Origin: Pollenia angustigena
Lineage: Eukaryota > Arthropoda > Insecta > Diptera > Polleniidae
DNA: 64,000 bases
Direction: 5' to 3'
Assembly (NCBI GenBank): GCA_930367215.1
Contig: OV884056.1
Location: 228,895,127-228,959,126 of the forward strand
Positions within the stretch are counted from its first letter, which is position 1; every line of letters starts with the position of its first letter. Positions 11,015-23,372 of the stretch are shown one piece after another. The notes beneath the pieces were generated by a model that saw only the letters and a list, made by a program, of their open reading frames with translations, was not told where the DNA came from and did no database searches. Made by a program: the position numbers and the translations under genes.

Positions 11015-11730
11015 TTTTATACTCACACCACAATAGTGGAGAGGGTATTATGCATTTGTGCTGATGTGTGTAACGCCTTAAAATATTGGTCCTAGACCTA
11101 CCTTAAAGCATACCGATCGTCTTAGAATCACTTTTTGAGTCGAACTAACGATGTCCGTCCGGCTGGCAGGCAGGCTGGCTGGCTGTCCATGTAACCTTGT
11201 GCGCAAAGTACAGGTCGCAATTTTGGAGATATTTTAATGAAATTTGGGTCATAGGTTTTTATTGACACTAGGACCAAGCCTATTGAAAATGGGCCGAATC
11301 GTACCACGAGGGAAGATAGGGGGAAATTTCTTCCTCTCAGAAACTATCAAACCGATTTCAATGAAATTTAAAACATATATAAAACCATATCTATATGGAC
11401 ACAAAATGTAAGCATTTTTAAAAAAATAGGACCACGAGGGGAGATAGGGGCAATTTCTGCCTCTCAAACCGATTTTAATGAAATTTAAAACATAGATAGA
11501 TCCATATCTATATGGACACATTAGCTATGCAGTTTTTAAAAAATAGGACCACAATGGGAGGTAGGGGGCTATTTCTGCCTCTCACAAACTTTCAAACCGA
11601 TTTTCATGAAGTTTATAAACTTAGATAAATCTATATTTATATTGACACATAAGCATGATGTGTTTTTAAATAATGTGGTGTAGGGTATCATATGGTCGGG
11701 CTTGACCGAATATACTGTCTTACTTGTTTT
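11015..11730 (-). repeat. Dispersed repeat A, copy 2 (reversed)
   Basis: Reverse orientation of the family seen at 341-812. It has an extra internal duplicated block (about 11290-11600) in which an AAAC-GATTTCAATGAAATTT module is repeated roughly three times. Confidence 0.8.
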
Positions 11731-12116
11731 AGCTCTTGAACTGTTGCTCGATAATATATATTATATTATCTTAATTAAATTCAGCCTACAGAAAATTTTA
11801 TAATATTAGATAATTTTTGTTAAATCTGCAATAGATTCGATATATATTTCCTTACCGAATCAATGATATACCCACTACCATTTTAGTTGAAACAAAATGA
11901 AGTACAATTATAAAAAAAAACATAGAAAACAATCAGTTAAAATTATTTTCGAAGCGCTATTTAACTATTATCTATTGAAAACTATTTTTTTTAAGCTTAC
12001 GTTTATTTTGATTTGATGCACGTATAATTAATATTTGCAATTTAAAATATGAGGAATATAGGAAATAAAAATCGAAAACATTGTCTACAGAGAAATTAAT
12101 AAATAGTGTCTTAATA
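11731..12116. other. AT-rich stretch before the transposase remnant
   Basis: No gene or repeat partner seen. Confidence 0.35.
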
Positions 12117-13560
12117 ATGCTATCAGTTTCCAAAACCGTAAGTAATTATGATTATGTGGTGATATTTTGGTTGTTTGATGTCTATTAAATTGTGTGTATT
12201 ATTTAATAAATAATTTTAAAAAGCAGGTTTCTCAAGTGTTGTTAGTGCCATTCAGCGATAGTGACAGTGATGACTCATGCTTATTTGAAAATGAAAACTG
12301 TGTCGAAAAACGGGGCTACAGAAAACCTCGGGCTGTTAAATCAAAGGAAGACATTAAAAAAATGGTTTTTACCTAATCCGTGCCTTAATCAAATGTGCCA
12401 CAATGAATGTTGTCGTCTCTCCGAGACATCTCGTGAACATTTAAATGAACATTATTGGGGAATGTCAAAAGCAAAAAGAAGAATGTGGCTGCTTTATTGT
12501 ATAAAACATAAACAAATTCAACGAAGGAGAGCTGCTGTCAAAGGAGGAGATTGTAGACGAAACAATTCTTTTGAATATAATTTTACTCACGAAGGGATCG
12601 TTTTTAAAGTTTGTCAAAAATTCATGCTGGCAACTTTAAATATTTCTCAAATGATGCTTAGTTATATTTTAAAGGAAAATAATTATGCTCAGCCAAAAGC
12701 AAAACATAAAGCTTCTAAAACAATATCTTGAAAAACTTCCAGCTGTGCCGTCACGTTATTGTAGAGCCAAAAGTACTAAAGCTTATTTGCCACAAGAATT
12801 TCGAAACAAGCAAACCCTTTATAGGTGCTGCACTCAATATATGAACGATCAGAACCTCAGCAACTGCATTGTGTCGAATTGGGGTTTCAGACAGGTTTTC
12901 CAAAAAGATTTTAATATAGGTTTTCATTTGCCAAACAAAGATAAATGCACTAATTGCGAAAATATTAAACATCTTGATGAAGAGGAAAAAAATCGTTTGC
13001 AGAATTCCGATGAGTATAGGATGCATATAAGAAACAAAGATGAGGCCAAGGCTAATTTTTTAAGAGATCAAAATGAAAGCAAAAATGTTTCTAGTTTTGT
13101 TTGCGCCAGCTTCGATTTGTGAAAAGTTTTGAATACTCCGTTCGGAAATAATATAACCCTTTTTTATTCACGCAAGTACGCCTACTACAATTTCAGCGTT
13201 TATGAAAACGGCACCAGAAATGGCTATTGTTATTTGTGGGTTGAGCGTGATGGTAAGCGAGGCTGCAATGAAATTTCCACAGCCCTGGGGGTCGATTCTG
13301 GTTCTGTGAAACTGTGAAATGAAAACTTTTTTCACATTTTCATAGAGTTTCTGATTCTCGTTTAGTGAAAAAATGATAAATAAATTTGAATGTTTTCATA
13401 TGAGAGGAACAAATGGAATGAAACAAAATGTTTTCACATTTTCACAGTAATGTGATTCTTGTTCTGTGTAACAGTGCAAAGAAGTGTCACAAACTTTTCA
13501 TTTATGTCATATTTTTACACTTTCATTTTAACGGTGAAAAAATAAAAAAATTTTATAAAA

Positions 13561-13655
13561 ATTAAATTTGATGAACTTAAGCCTAATTAAAATATTAACA
13601 ATTTGGATAAAAAACCATAAATAGTTCAACAAAATAACCACAATACTAATTATGG
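13561..13655 (+). repeat. SINE tail fragment
   Basis: Matches the 3' tail of the SINE in the palindrome (4161-4240), 5'-truncated, ending ACCACAATACTAATTATGG. Confidence 0.8.
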
Positions 13656-14279
13656 TGAAAAATAATTTTAAATAAATTATTTAGAGGAAAGTATGGACAT
13701 TGCCAACGATAAATAATAATAATGAAAAATAAAAATAATAATCTTCTAAAAAGATGGATATTTACAGATTTTTAACCTAATATATTCATTTAAAATGCCA
13801 ATTTTTGATGATATACAAAACCTTACTGACGAAAAACGTTAATAAAATTTTCTTACCTTGGCTCATTCCGCTTTTCTTGCGATGATTCAATTAAAACCAA
13901 CAATCCTAACATTTTTGAAATTACATAATTACATTTTTTGTGTATTTGTATAATTTTATACTTGATTAAATGACAAAGTAGATATTTAATTACCATCGGC
14001 GGTGAAGAATTTAGGTTTAGCGACGGCTTAAAATAAATTTAGAGACGCCCACGATATTTTTATGTTTTATAATAACATATGTATTAATAAATTAATCTTT
14101 ATTTGGCTTTTTATTTGTTAATGATTTCACCATTTTTTGGGCTTATTGTCGTTTTTAACGCTTTTATTTCACTTGCAATGTATCTTTGTTTGGATGAAAC
14201 CTTGCAACTCAATTTGAAGCAGATATCAATTGATTGAGCTGAAATTGTGTACACACGTTCAGTTTTGATAACAATGCAT

Positions 14280-14530
14280 TGTTCACTATATGACGTCTTT
14301 CTGAATCCAACATAGCGGCACAGCCAAGATAGCGGTATAGCTATTTTTAATGCACTTCTATAATATGGGTACCGAATGAAAAGGCTTGCTAAAAATAAAT
14401 CGAAAAATAAAGTGCCGTCACACCGAATCCAATATGGTGGACTTCTGGAGCTGAAAACTAATTGTTTTTAATGCATTCCAACAATATGGGTATCAAATAT
14501 AAGGACTAACTGAGAATACAAATGCGAGTT
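14280..14530. repeat. Two degenerate tandem units
   Basis: Two related units contain AATGCA-TTC-A-AATATGGGTA-C-AAT (about 14350 and 14470), each preceded by a CCGAATCC/CTGAATCCAA-ATGG-like segment. Such ATATGGGTATCAAAT words are common in fly repeats. Confidence 0.4.
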
Positions 14531-16492
14531 TAAAATCAATTAGAAGAAAAAAGCCTTTAAAAAAAGGTTTTATTTCAATGCGATAAAAAGAATAAGTAAG
14601 TTAAGAGTAAAAATCTTTTTACAAAACAAGTTTTAATTTAAATGCGCTAGAACGAAAGACCTTTACCATTACTTTAAACTTTTACTAGTAACTAATAGAG
14701 TCATTGCCTAATTTATAAGTCATTGCCCAGATTTCCAATTTTTGTTGCAAGAATTCCTGATTTTATTGGTGAGATGAGTACCCCTCCCTAATTTTCTCAC
14801 CCCTCTCACCAATAAACTCAAGAATTGCTGCAACAAAAATTGCAAGTCTGGACCGGCACTATGATATAAAAGCTTGTCAATTGTCATTTCACAATTTACA
14901 TGATGTAAAAACTTGTCGCGAAATTTACTTGATGTGATTGATTTTAACTATTAAAAAATAAATTATAAGTAAAAATCTTTTTATAAAACAAGCTTTTATT
15001 TAAATACCCTAAAAGGAAACTTTTACTTTAAGTCAATAACAACATTATTTTCATAGATGTTATTTTAGCTAAAATTATTATGTTACACAAGGTTTACTGT
15101 ACAAAATATTTTGGGGAAATAAAGCGGGCAAAAAACTCATTTGTCAATTCATTGATTGATCGATTTTACAATTTTATGGCTGCTCTTGTTTTTGAATTAA
15201 AATTTTTTTCAAGGAATTGCTGTTGCTTTTATATATAAAATACATTTTATGTAAAACTTTTCCTTTACTATTTTTTGTGCGCACTAGGACCGGACATTGG
15301 CGCCAACCTCTTTCAGATGCAATATCGTTCATTAAAGACCCCAAATGCAACAAATTCGCAGAAAATTTAGAAATTTTGGGTTCACTCATTATTTATTTTA
15401 AGTTAAAATATATTTACCATGTATGTATGAATATAAAAAAACAACAACAAATCTTTTACTGAATAAATGTATATTGTATAAAAGAAGAGGATTCATAAAA
15501 ATGTTTAAAACAATTATACATACATATGTACATATAAAGTTAAAAATATTTGAGCAAAAATACATACATGGGGCTCAAAACGTAAAGAAACTAGTTTGCG
15601 GCTAAGCGCCGGTATAAAAATCCCAACTTCGATATCTGCATTTGTCTTTTACATTTTAATAATATAGATACAAAAGTTTCACGGCTACAATGGAATGAAA
15701 CACTTTTTCATAAAAAGAAAGGGAATCGCATTTTGTGTAAATGTGAAGTGATAATATGAAAAGTGCTTATGAAAACGAAAAAGAAAAGTTTTTTTTCATT
15801 TCACAGTTTCACAAAACCAGAATCGACCCCCTGTATAAGTATTTAGTAATCGTAGACCAAAGAAAGACAGTTAAAGACATAGCCCTATATTGCGACAGTT
15901 GCACTGGTCAAAACCGCAACAAGGCTGTATTAGCTATGCTGACACATTTTTAAAATTTTTCAAACTTCGTTGAAAAAATTTAAATAACATATTTACTTCC
16001 CGGTCATACAATGATGCCAGTTGATTCTGTGAATAGCATAATTGAATCATGTGTACGCAGGCGTACCATTTGGGCGCCAAGTGAATGGCCCACAATTATT
16101 CGCAATGCACGAACTAATCCATCGGGGTGCAACTGTATTGAAATAGGCCACTCAGAGTTTGAAAAACTGGAAGTCCTTTGCAAATCTGGTACTATCAAAC
16201 AAAGTTAAACTAAACATAAATAAAGTTCGCATAGCTTTATTAGACAAACAATCAAAATCAATTGAACTCATTTACGGCTATTCCGACAATTCCACTAAAA
16301 TAACTTTAATTTTACCTTTAAGTTACAAAAGTTGTACAATTCACCTTTTTGTATCTCTTTGCAAAAATTCAATGATTTGAAAAATCCATGTTTAAAAAAT
16401 AGCATACCGCCAAAATACCATAATGAGTATTTAAATTTAAAATATTCTGTACGCGAAAAAGACATGTTAAATGAAAGCGACGAAGAAGATTA

Positions 16493-17514
16493 ACTCATTA
16501 TTATTATTGGTTTTTTTAGTTTTTTTTTTAATGAATTCATGCTTCTGTTAAATATTGATAACATTTTTTATTACTTTGTACCATTCTAAGTTAAAAAATA
16601 ATGAACAAATACATAAAACCACAAATAAATCTTTGTTTCAATTTATTTCTAACACTGACAAATGATATCGTAAGTGTCATTTTCTACACAAGCATCTACG
16701 AAATGTTGTGAATCAAATTATCGTATGTGCCAAAAATACGTTTTTGTCGGAAAACTTGAACTTTTCCACCGGAATACTTTTAGGTGTAGTTATATTAGTT
16801 AATTATATAAGCACATGTATATTTTCAATTTGATATTGCAAGCGAAAGAAGAGAAAGTGGAAAAATGGCTGTCCTGTAAAATTTGGTTTTTGTAACATAC
16901 GATAATTTCGCGCAAAGGGGTCGTTATATGGGGTATTCACAAGGTAGTCATAAAGTTGTAAAGTCATATGTCTTAAAATAATTACAAGAAGTATATATGC
17001 TAGTTGAAAAAACAGACAAGCTGGGTAACTGGCGTTTTAACCTAATTCGGGTACGCTGAATCCAGTGGTGCCAGCCGTTCTGGTTTTCGAGATATACCGT
17101 TATTTCCAAAATGCAGAAGGTTGCACAACATATGTGCGCGTAACTTATAAACGCTTTTGCTAAAAACCCGAAATTCCGCAATAAAATTTCCTTTTAGAAA
17201 AGTAGAATAATAATTTCATTTTTGGAAAAAAATAATTATTTTATCAATATGTATTTCGAAATTTTTGTTTTTTAAAAATTCATAAAAAAAATGGAAATGC
17301 AGCTAGGCTAGGCTAGGCGAAATTGCAAACAAAATATTCATAAAAGACGAAAAATTTTAATGAAATCTAAGAATTTCATACAACGCAATATTTGTATGGG
17401 AGCCCACTTAAGAAGTGGTGATAAGGGATAAATATGTGTCAAGAAAATTTTAAGGACAAAAAATTAATTGAGGTCGGTCATACATTATATCCCAATAGGG
17501 GCGACTCCTGGGCA
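16493..17514. other. Non-coding stretch
   Basis: AT-rich to 16660. The segment 16690-17180 is more complex and resembles a dispersed repeat (GAGATATACCGTTATTTCC at about 17090; a similar phrase occurs near 56540), but no clean boundary was found. Confidence 0.35.
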
Positions 17515-17518
17515 TTAA

Positions 17519-18855
17519 CCCATTTCCGGCCGCGAAACATAAATGTAGTCCGATTTCAATGAAATTCGAGTTCTTAGCTAAGTTGAGGTTCCTGAATTCA
17601 AATCCGTTCACAAAATTCACATAGCCCCACTGAGACCGTCAGAAACCGGTGTTCGCAAGCGCGAACGCTGGCCGCTATTAAACATAATTATTTTTTGATT
17701 TGAAACTTAAAAAAAAATTGTTTTTGCGTACAAAAAACATATTTTAAAACAAGTTTTTTTAAATTTTATTAAATATGATTATTAAAAATATATAAAATTA
17801 TAATTTTTGTATGAATAGATAAAATTATTTTTGATGGTACGCTTCGAAACACTTTGGATGCAAGTGTACATTGCATTTTTTGCACATCCATTTTATTGGC
17901 TTTCTACAGGTTTTCAATCTGCAACGTCTAGGTTTTCCGTCTTTATGTTCAATAGGAATGTGTTCGCAATCGACTCTTGGTAAGTTGCGAGTTAAAAACT
18001 CTGGAGAATTCTCACATATTTTAGATGATAACAGAAGTTCTTTTGCTATTACAACACGAAAGTTCTTTTTCGGCATAGGTTTTTCGTTTTTTGTTTTGAA
18101 ACAAAGCAGTGTAGTTTCCATGCCTTTACAACTGATGAGCTTAAAATTGAAATAAAAAATGGCCAATACCACTTTTTAGATCGGATATTTATCCTATAAT
18201 TTTGCACGGCATTTTCATGCAAATCCACACCACCCATGCATGGTTATAATTTAAAAAACATATGTGGCTGCTGATAGCTACCGAATCTTTTCTCGAAAAA
18301 CTACAGACCACAACACTTCTATACTCCACTGAATAAGCTTCAACATACTTGCTACACAATATCGAATAAAAAGTCTTTTTTTCTGCGTATTCAATAGCTA
18401 GAAACAGTACCGTTACTTGTAAAAAAAAGAAACACATGCAACCAAAAGGTTATTTTATATGTTGAATAGTGGCCAACGTTCGCGCTTGCGAACACCAACA
18501 TTAACCTCTGTCTGAATCAACTTTGTTGTTATTTTTTCTTAGTTTTTTGTTTTAATTTTACTTTTTTCATTATTTGCTGTAAAAACTGCATAGTTACAAT
18601 TTTAATTTTTGTACAATTTATACATATGATTAGCTAAATGAAAACCCTCTATAATATATGGTGTAGAAAAATGACGTTTGGCTTAAAAAATATATGATAA
18701 ATAAAATAGTTAATTACTGTTTATTAAAGCTAAGAATACATACGATAATAATTCTATAAAACTTTAGCCATAGCAGTTTAAAAAAGCATAAAAAATTACA
18801 GATCAAAATGAGTAAGTTGGTCTGTTCGCAAGTGCGAACAGAGGATGGAAATGGG
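17519..18855 (-). mobile_element. piggyBac-like element, internally deleted
   Basis: TTAA target duplications sit at 17515-17518 and 18856-18859. Ends are CCCATTTCC and GGAAATGGG. Three subterminal palindromes of the type GTTCGC-N4-GCGAAC lie at 17651, 18478 and 18824. Only the C-terminal part of the transposase remains, on the minus strand. Confidence 0.88.
17825..18260 (-). pseudogene. piggyBac-like transposase C-terminus
   Basis: From 18240 downward the minus strand reads MGGVDLHENAVQNYRINIRS, then KKWYWPFFISIL, the conserved end of the piggyBac catalytic domain containing its third Asp. After a frame change it reads a Cys-rich tail with RRCRLKTCRKP and WMCKKCNVHLHPKCFEAYH, the zinc-binding C-terminal domain that helps recognise element ends. 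Sequence from about 18437 to 18260 gives only patchy similarity. At least one frameshift (near 18130) and loss of the N-terminal two thirds make it non-functional. Confidence 0.85.
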
Positions 18856-19001
18856 TTAATGGGACTTTTTCTTCAATTTTTTTCTGGTCTACATTGAACA
18901 TTTTGTATGTATGTAAGATTTTGTATGTATATTGAGTATTATTTAGATTTATACTGTACAGTTATGACGAATCAATGAACACCCCAATAAAAAATGGAGC
19001 T

Positions 19002-19232
19002 TCCCACGAAGCAGGTTTGTAAGGGAGAAACATACGGGTTTCGCTTGCCATTGCGCTTACGGGAGACATGAATTTTATATGTCGAGTTCCCACTTTGAAG
19101 CAATACATTTTTGGCACATAAAGCGCATTATTCAGCACATATAAAAAATGTTGAATGTAAAGAGCAGCTGTACACACTGCATGTTTTGATACAGTTATTT
19201 TTCAGTATTCTCCCTTACAAACCTGCTTCCTA
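19002..19232. mobile_element. Small inverted-repeat element related to 63109-63310
   Basis: GAAGCAGGTTTGTAAGGGAGAA near 19008 is mirrored by TTCTCCCTTACAAACCTGCTTC at about 19207-19228. The interior (GAATTTTATATG-CGAGTTCCCAC, GAAGCAATACATTTTTG) matches 63109-63310. The surrounding 18860-20150 shows no other gene. Confidence 0.65.
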
Positions 19233-20149
19233 GTAAATGAATGCCATGGCACTTGAAATGTTATTTTTTTTTATTAAAGTTGTTGAGAGTTCTTTCACTT
19301 ACTTTACTGCATTTCTGTATGTCTTATTGCGTAGCGCATAATTGTGCGCTTATTTTTTTAAATGTACCTTAAGTGCTTCGCAAAATGATAAAATTTTTTA
19401 TTGGGACATCATTAAAATTATTTTTTTTGTTTGAAACACAACAATATTTTTTTCAAACAATTGTAAAATATTATTTAGGATTTATAAATATGTTTATAAA
19501 TATTATACCTATATTATTGTCTTATGTATTTATTCCTATGTTTGTAGCTTAAATTTCAGTTAACTTAATATTGTTCCAGGAAACCATACTGAAATGTTCC
19601 AGGAAAGTAAATGTTTTTTATGTTAATAAAAACTAAATCATATACGTCGTAATAGTAATAAAAGCGGAGTTCAGTATTAGGCTTGCAAAAAAGCAAATGC
19701 AAAATATCGAAACCCTTTTGTTAAATCCAACAACAAAATACACAGAGTTTTCGTTAGATTTCATTAAATTAAATCCGCTAATGTAAAAAACAACATTAAT
19801 TAGTTTAAGGATATTGCGAATAGCATGATAAAGTTTCTATTTGGCCGTGAACAAAATTGTGTTTTACCTAACGCCAAAATATCCTTCCAGAATATGGTCT
19901 TTGGCATATACATAAGATGGACATAGTAGACATATAATAAATATTTGCGTGTACTTAGGTTTTATAATATTAGAAATTATCCAATTATTAATATTTTTTT
20001 TAATTTTAAACTTCGATATTACAGTAGCTTCATTAGATGTGCTACTAAAACGAAGTTTAACGAAAATACTTTTAGTTTACAATACAAAATTAAGTAACTT
20101 ATGAAAATTTTACTCTTAATATTAATCCCCCTTATAACCTTATTACCTT

Positions 20150-21245
20150 ATAGTGTTACATCCTCCGTGGAAATCAGGTGATATCAATTATTGGAAAATA
20201 GCAGAGTTCAAAATTGACGGATCTGTTGAAATCGTGGCTAATCAGATATCCAATCTGATATCACGGAGACAAGGCTCAGGACTGCCTTTTTTTGGGGCCT
20301 CTCGGGGATCTCGTGATTGTTGTTTATACCGAAATCAGCGAAAACAGACGCCTCCCGAGAAGACAAATTTCCACCATAACACCTACATCTGCTGAAGTAT
20401 TACACGCACTATCGAACCTTAAGAACTCGAAAACGCCCGGGCCCGATAACATACCTGCAGAACTACTAAGATATGGTGCTGAACCCATCGTCGCAGCTCT
20501 GACGCCCATAATCCGGAAAATATGGGAACAAGAGTCTCTTCCGAATAGCCGGAAGGAAGACGTAATAAAGACAGTGCCGAAGAAGGGTGATCTAAAAAAA
20601 TGCAGTAACTGGAGAGGCATCACGTTATTAAATGCAGTCTACAAATTGCTATCGTCCCTGATTCTACAGCGAATTTCTCCGGTTGTAGAAACCATCCTAC
20701 GGAAAGAACAAGCTGGGTTCAGACCTGCAAGATCATGTGTTGACCATATTAATACAACACGCATTATCATCGAGCAATCCATCAAGTACAACAGCAGCCT
20801 TTACCTACTATTTGTCGATTTTGAACGTGCCTTCGACACGGTATCCAGACCGGCTCTCTGGAATGCTCTGAGTAGCAAGGGAGTCCCGCCTAAAATAACC
20901 CACCTTATTAGCGGGCTTTATATATGTAGATGCTAAATGTAAAGTTCGATACAAAGGCGAAGAAAGCCAACCATTCGAGCCCAACACAGGGGTAAAACAA
21001 GGCTGTGTTCTGTCACCCACACTATTTCTACTGCTGTTGGATTGCGTGCTTCAGCAAACAAACTCCGAAGCCCCGGCATCCGCTGGAACATAAGTGATTT
21101 TCTCCATGATATCGACTATTCTGACGATATATACCTTTTTACACACCGCTTCGACGATATGGCGCATAAGATTCATCGCATTTTCATCAATGCAAATAAA
21201 GAAAACGAAACTAATGAGAATTGGCACTAGCAACACAACCCCCCT
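20150..21245 (+). pseudogene. LINE reverse transcriptase fragment
   Basis: The open frame 20292-20936 gives LKNSKTPGPDNIPAELLRYG, NWRGITLLNAVYKLL, LRKEQAGFRPARSCVDH and LLFVDFERAFDTVSRP (catalytic motif A with its Asp). A frameshift near 20925 continues as GVKQGCVLSPTLFLLLLD; another frame (21042-21230) gives DIDYSDDIYLF, the YxDD catalytic motif; a further slip gives KLMRIGTSNTTPLVVGHSN, where the match stops at about 21262. The endonuclease domain is missing. I do not assign a clade. Bases 21263-21390 look like unrelated tail sequence (GATTACACACAGGGTCGG...). Confidence 0.85.
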
Positions 21246-21390
21246 AGTAGTTGGGCACTCAAATTGATACCCTTGTGTGCTGGTGGTGATTACACACAGG
21301 GTCGGTTCGTAAACGCATTGTTTGTTTCCCAGTGGTTAAGACCACCATGAGATTAGGCCTACCGGACAATTGCTCATGTTATTTGGTAAA

Positions 21391-23154
21391 ATTAATATTC
21401 GTTTCGATTTTCAATTTTATAATTTTTTTTATTTTGAAAAAACAAAATGATTTTGAAATTTTGCAAAAAACTTATAACTGCAGACAATATTGAATACATT
21501 TTAATATTCTGGGATACGAAGGTGTCTCTGATTTTAGAAATATTAATACGAACAATATTAAGATAATCATGAATTTATTTCTGTTATCAAAATTCTACAG
21601 CCTTTACAAAAACTCATATTTCAAGCTTTTTATTCAGACACATTTATGAACTATTGTAAAGGGTATTTTTTTTAAACTGATAGAAATTGATATTATAAAA
21701 AATAACATAAGAAGTTAACTTATAACCAAAAACGTTATTTTATTTGAATAATTTATTCGACATGATTAATACATAAGATTTGAAAATAGCATAGCGACTG
21801 TTCTTGACGTAGCACATTCTGTACGTCAAATTTTCTTAATTTTTAAAGAAATAAGGTCCGAGGATGCCATCAGCATATAAAGTGCACCAAGCGGGTCTTT
21901 TTAATGGAGTCTGAAGCAATTTTGTTAATGAGCAAACTAGACAAACAGTGAGATGTTAAGATCAGGAAGTTGCGGCAATCAATGGCTGATTTTAAAAGAG
22001 AATTTGGATAATTTGGTGGCGCTATTTAAGCGTGGATTATTTGCCAGACTTTGATCACAAATGTCAAAAAGTATTCCAGTTTGTTTGATAGCTAAACCTT
22101 TTATTAGTTGTTTGGTATTGTCAAAAAAAAAAAAAAAAAAAAAAAACACTTTTTACAATATGCTTGAAAAGATTTATACTAAACAAATTTTTTTTTATTT
22201 CTAACATAAAATCTAAGCCCACTTGACAGTCTGCTTTATCCCTTGTTATCTAAATCACTTCCATTCAATACTGACAAGCCCTTTTTATTCTTCTAATTTT
22301 TTTTTTGTAAATGTTGGAACACTCGAGAGAACTTGACTTACAAAATCTTAAGTTAAGCATCTCATTAAAACGATAATCAGATCAAAGAAATAAAGAAAAA
22401 CAAATTTAAAACCTTCTCACATGCATGCCTATTCATATGTATAAAAGTAAGTCGTAAGTATATTTCTTTTATATTATTAGGCCAGATTTTGAATTTGGGG
22501 GGTTTTTATGTTTTTTTTTTAAATAACCTTAATAAAAGCACAGGAAGAGTCTTACATTCTTTGTATAAAATGAAGGGTTTGAGGTTGATTTTTTAGCACA
22601 TTAGAAAATATTAAGGTGAATTAGTGTATAGAGGAATGAATAAGAGTCCAAATGAATGCTGACAAAATAACATTAGAAATTGAATAGATGATAAGAGTGT
22701 TACATACATAAATAGCTACCCCATTTAGTTTTAATCAATCGTTATGCTACGGAACTCTTATCGATGTAGTAAAATCATTTGTGAAGAAGTGTGCGACTAA
22801 GGTATTATCAACATTAACAATCTTTTAAGTGTCAACATTTTATAACAGATTTAAGCGGTTTTTACTTAACAGGCAAACAACATCAGAAGTATCGCTTTAG
22901 ATTATTAAAATAAGCGTTTTAATGTTAGAATATTTTTATGGTTAACAATGTTTTTGGTTGGAAAGGTTATATAAGGATTGCAAGCCATCCTACTATTAAA
23001 AATTCTTCTAAAAAATCCATTTGTTAAGTTCTTTTTTAGAATCTTCCATCTTCTTTTTGCGATCCATCAATACACAAATTTGGAAGAGCTATAGAAGTGT
23101 ACGCTATTAACGATTTCGGGTAAAACTGCAATCGCCTTTCTCTTTATGCTGTGC
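21391..23154. other. AT-rich non-coding stretch
   Basis: No gene or recognised repeat. A poly(A) run lies at about 22124-22146. Confidence 0.4.
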
Positions 23155-23158
23155 TTAA

Positions 23159-23300
23159 CCCTGGAAGGCTACTCTTCAATTTAGTACATTAAGGTTACTC
23201 TTCGTCGAATCGACGTGTTTTTTAAAAAATAAATTTTAGTGGAACGATTTTTAAAGTTAAAAATAAACAAAAATCGGCTTTAGTTAAGTGTTTTATTAAA
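23159..23300 (-). mobile_element. Fragment of the TTAA-flanked MITE seen at 46651-46968
   Basis: TTAA at 23155-23158 is followed by CCCTGGAAGG-TACTCTT-AATTTAGTAC, which matches the inverted right end of the 46651-46968 element; TTCGTCGAATCGACG at about 23206 is also shared. The other end is not recognisable. Confidence 0.6.
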
Positions 23301-23372
23301 AAATAAAAAAAATATGTAATAAAAAAAATAAAAATTCTTTTTCCCTATCTTATATGGTATAAATATTATATA

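Larger units (their letters stand above)
13288..15830. mobile_element. 2.5-kb terminal-inverted-repeat element nested in the transposase remnant
   Basis: The ends are inverted copies: GGGGTCGATTCTGG at 13288 and CCAGAATCGACCCC at 15830, with imperfect matching for about 40 bp more. Flanking CTG occurs on both sides (13285-13287 and 15831-15833). Removing the insert and one CTG restores the host reading frame across the junction, which fixes the boundaries. Subterminal regions are rich in GTGAAA/TTTCAC words. No transposase was found inside; a SINE tail (13561-13655) is nested in it. GG-starting ends with a 3-bp duplication are Harbinger-like, but CTG is not the usual TWA, so the superfamily is open. 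Confidence 0.85.
12117..16491 (+). pseudogene. Decayed transposon gene resembling DUF7869-type proteins, split by an insertion
   Basis: A possible first exon (12117-12137) ends at GTAAGT, with an acceptor CAG before 12227. Then come an acidic SDSDSDDS segment, a slip near 12370, and a long segment with MSKAKRRMWLL, a Cys-rich part (DKCTNCENI) and NTPFGNNITLFYSRKYAYYN, reaching GCNEISTAL at 13285. Coding resumes at 15831 with YKYLV, then IALYCDSCTGQNRNKAVLAM, LLPGHTMMPVDSVNSIIES, RRTIWAPSEWP, and an acidic C-terminus NESDEED with stop at 16490. The CDSCxGQNRN block and the HTxxxVDSVxSxIE block are what I recall from insect proteins labelled DUF7869, often transposon-derived. An in-frame stop at 13120 and several frameshifts show it is dead. 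Family naming is from memory and tentative. Confidence 0.6.
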
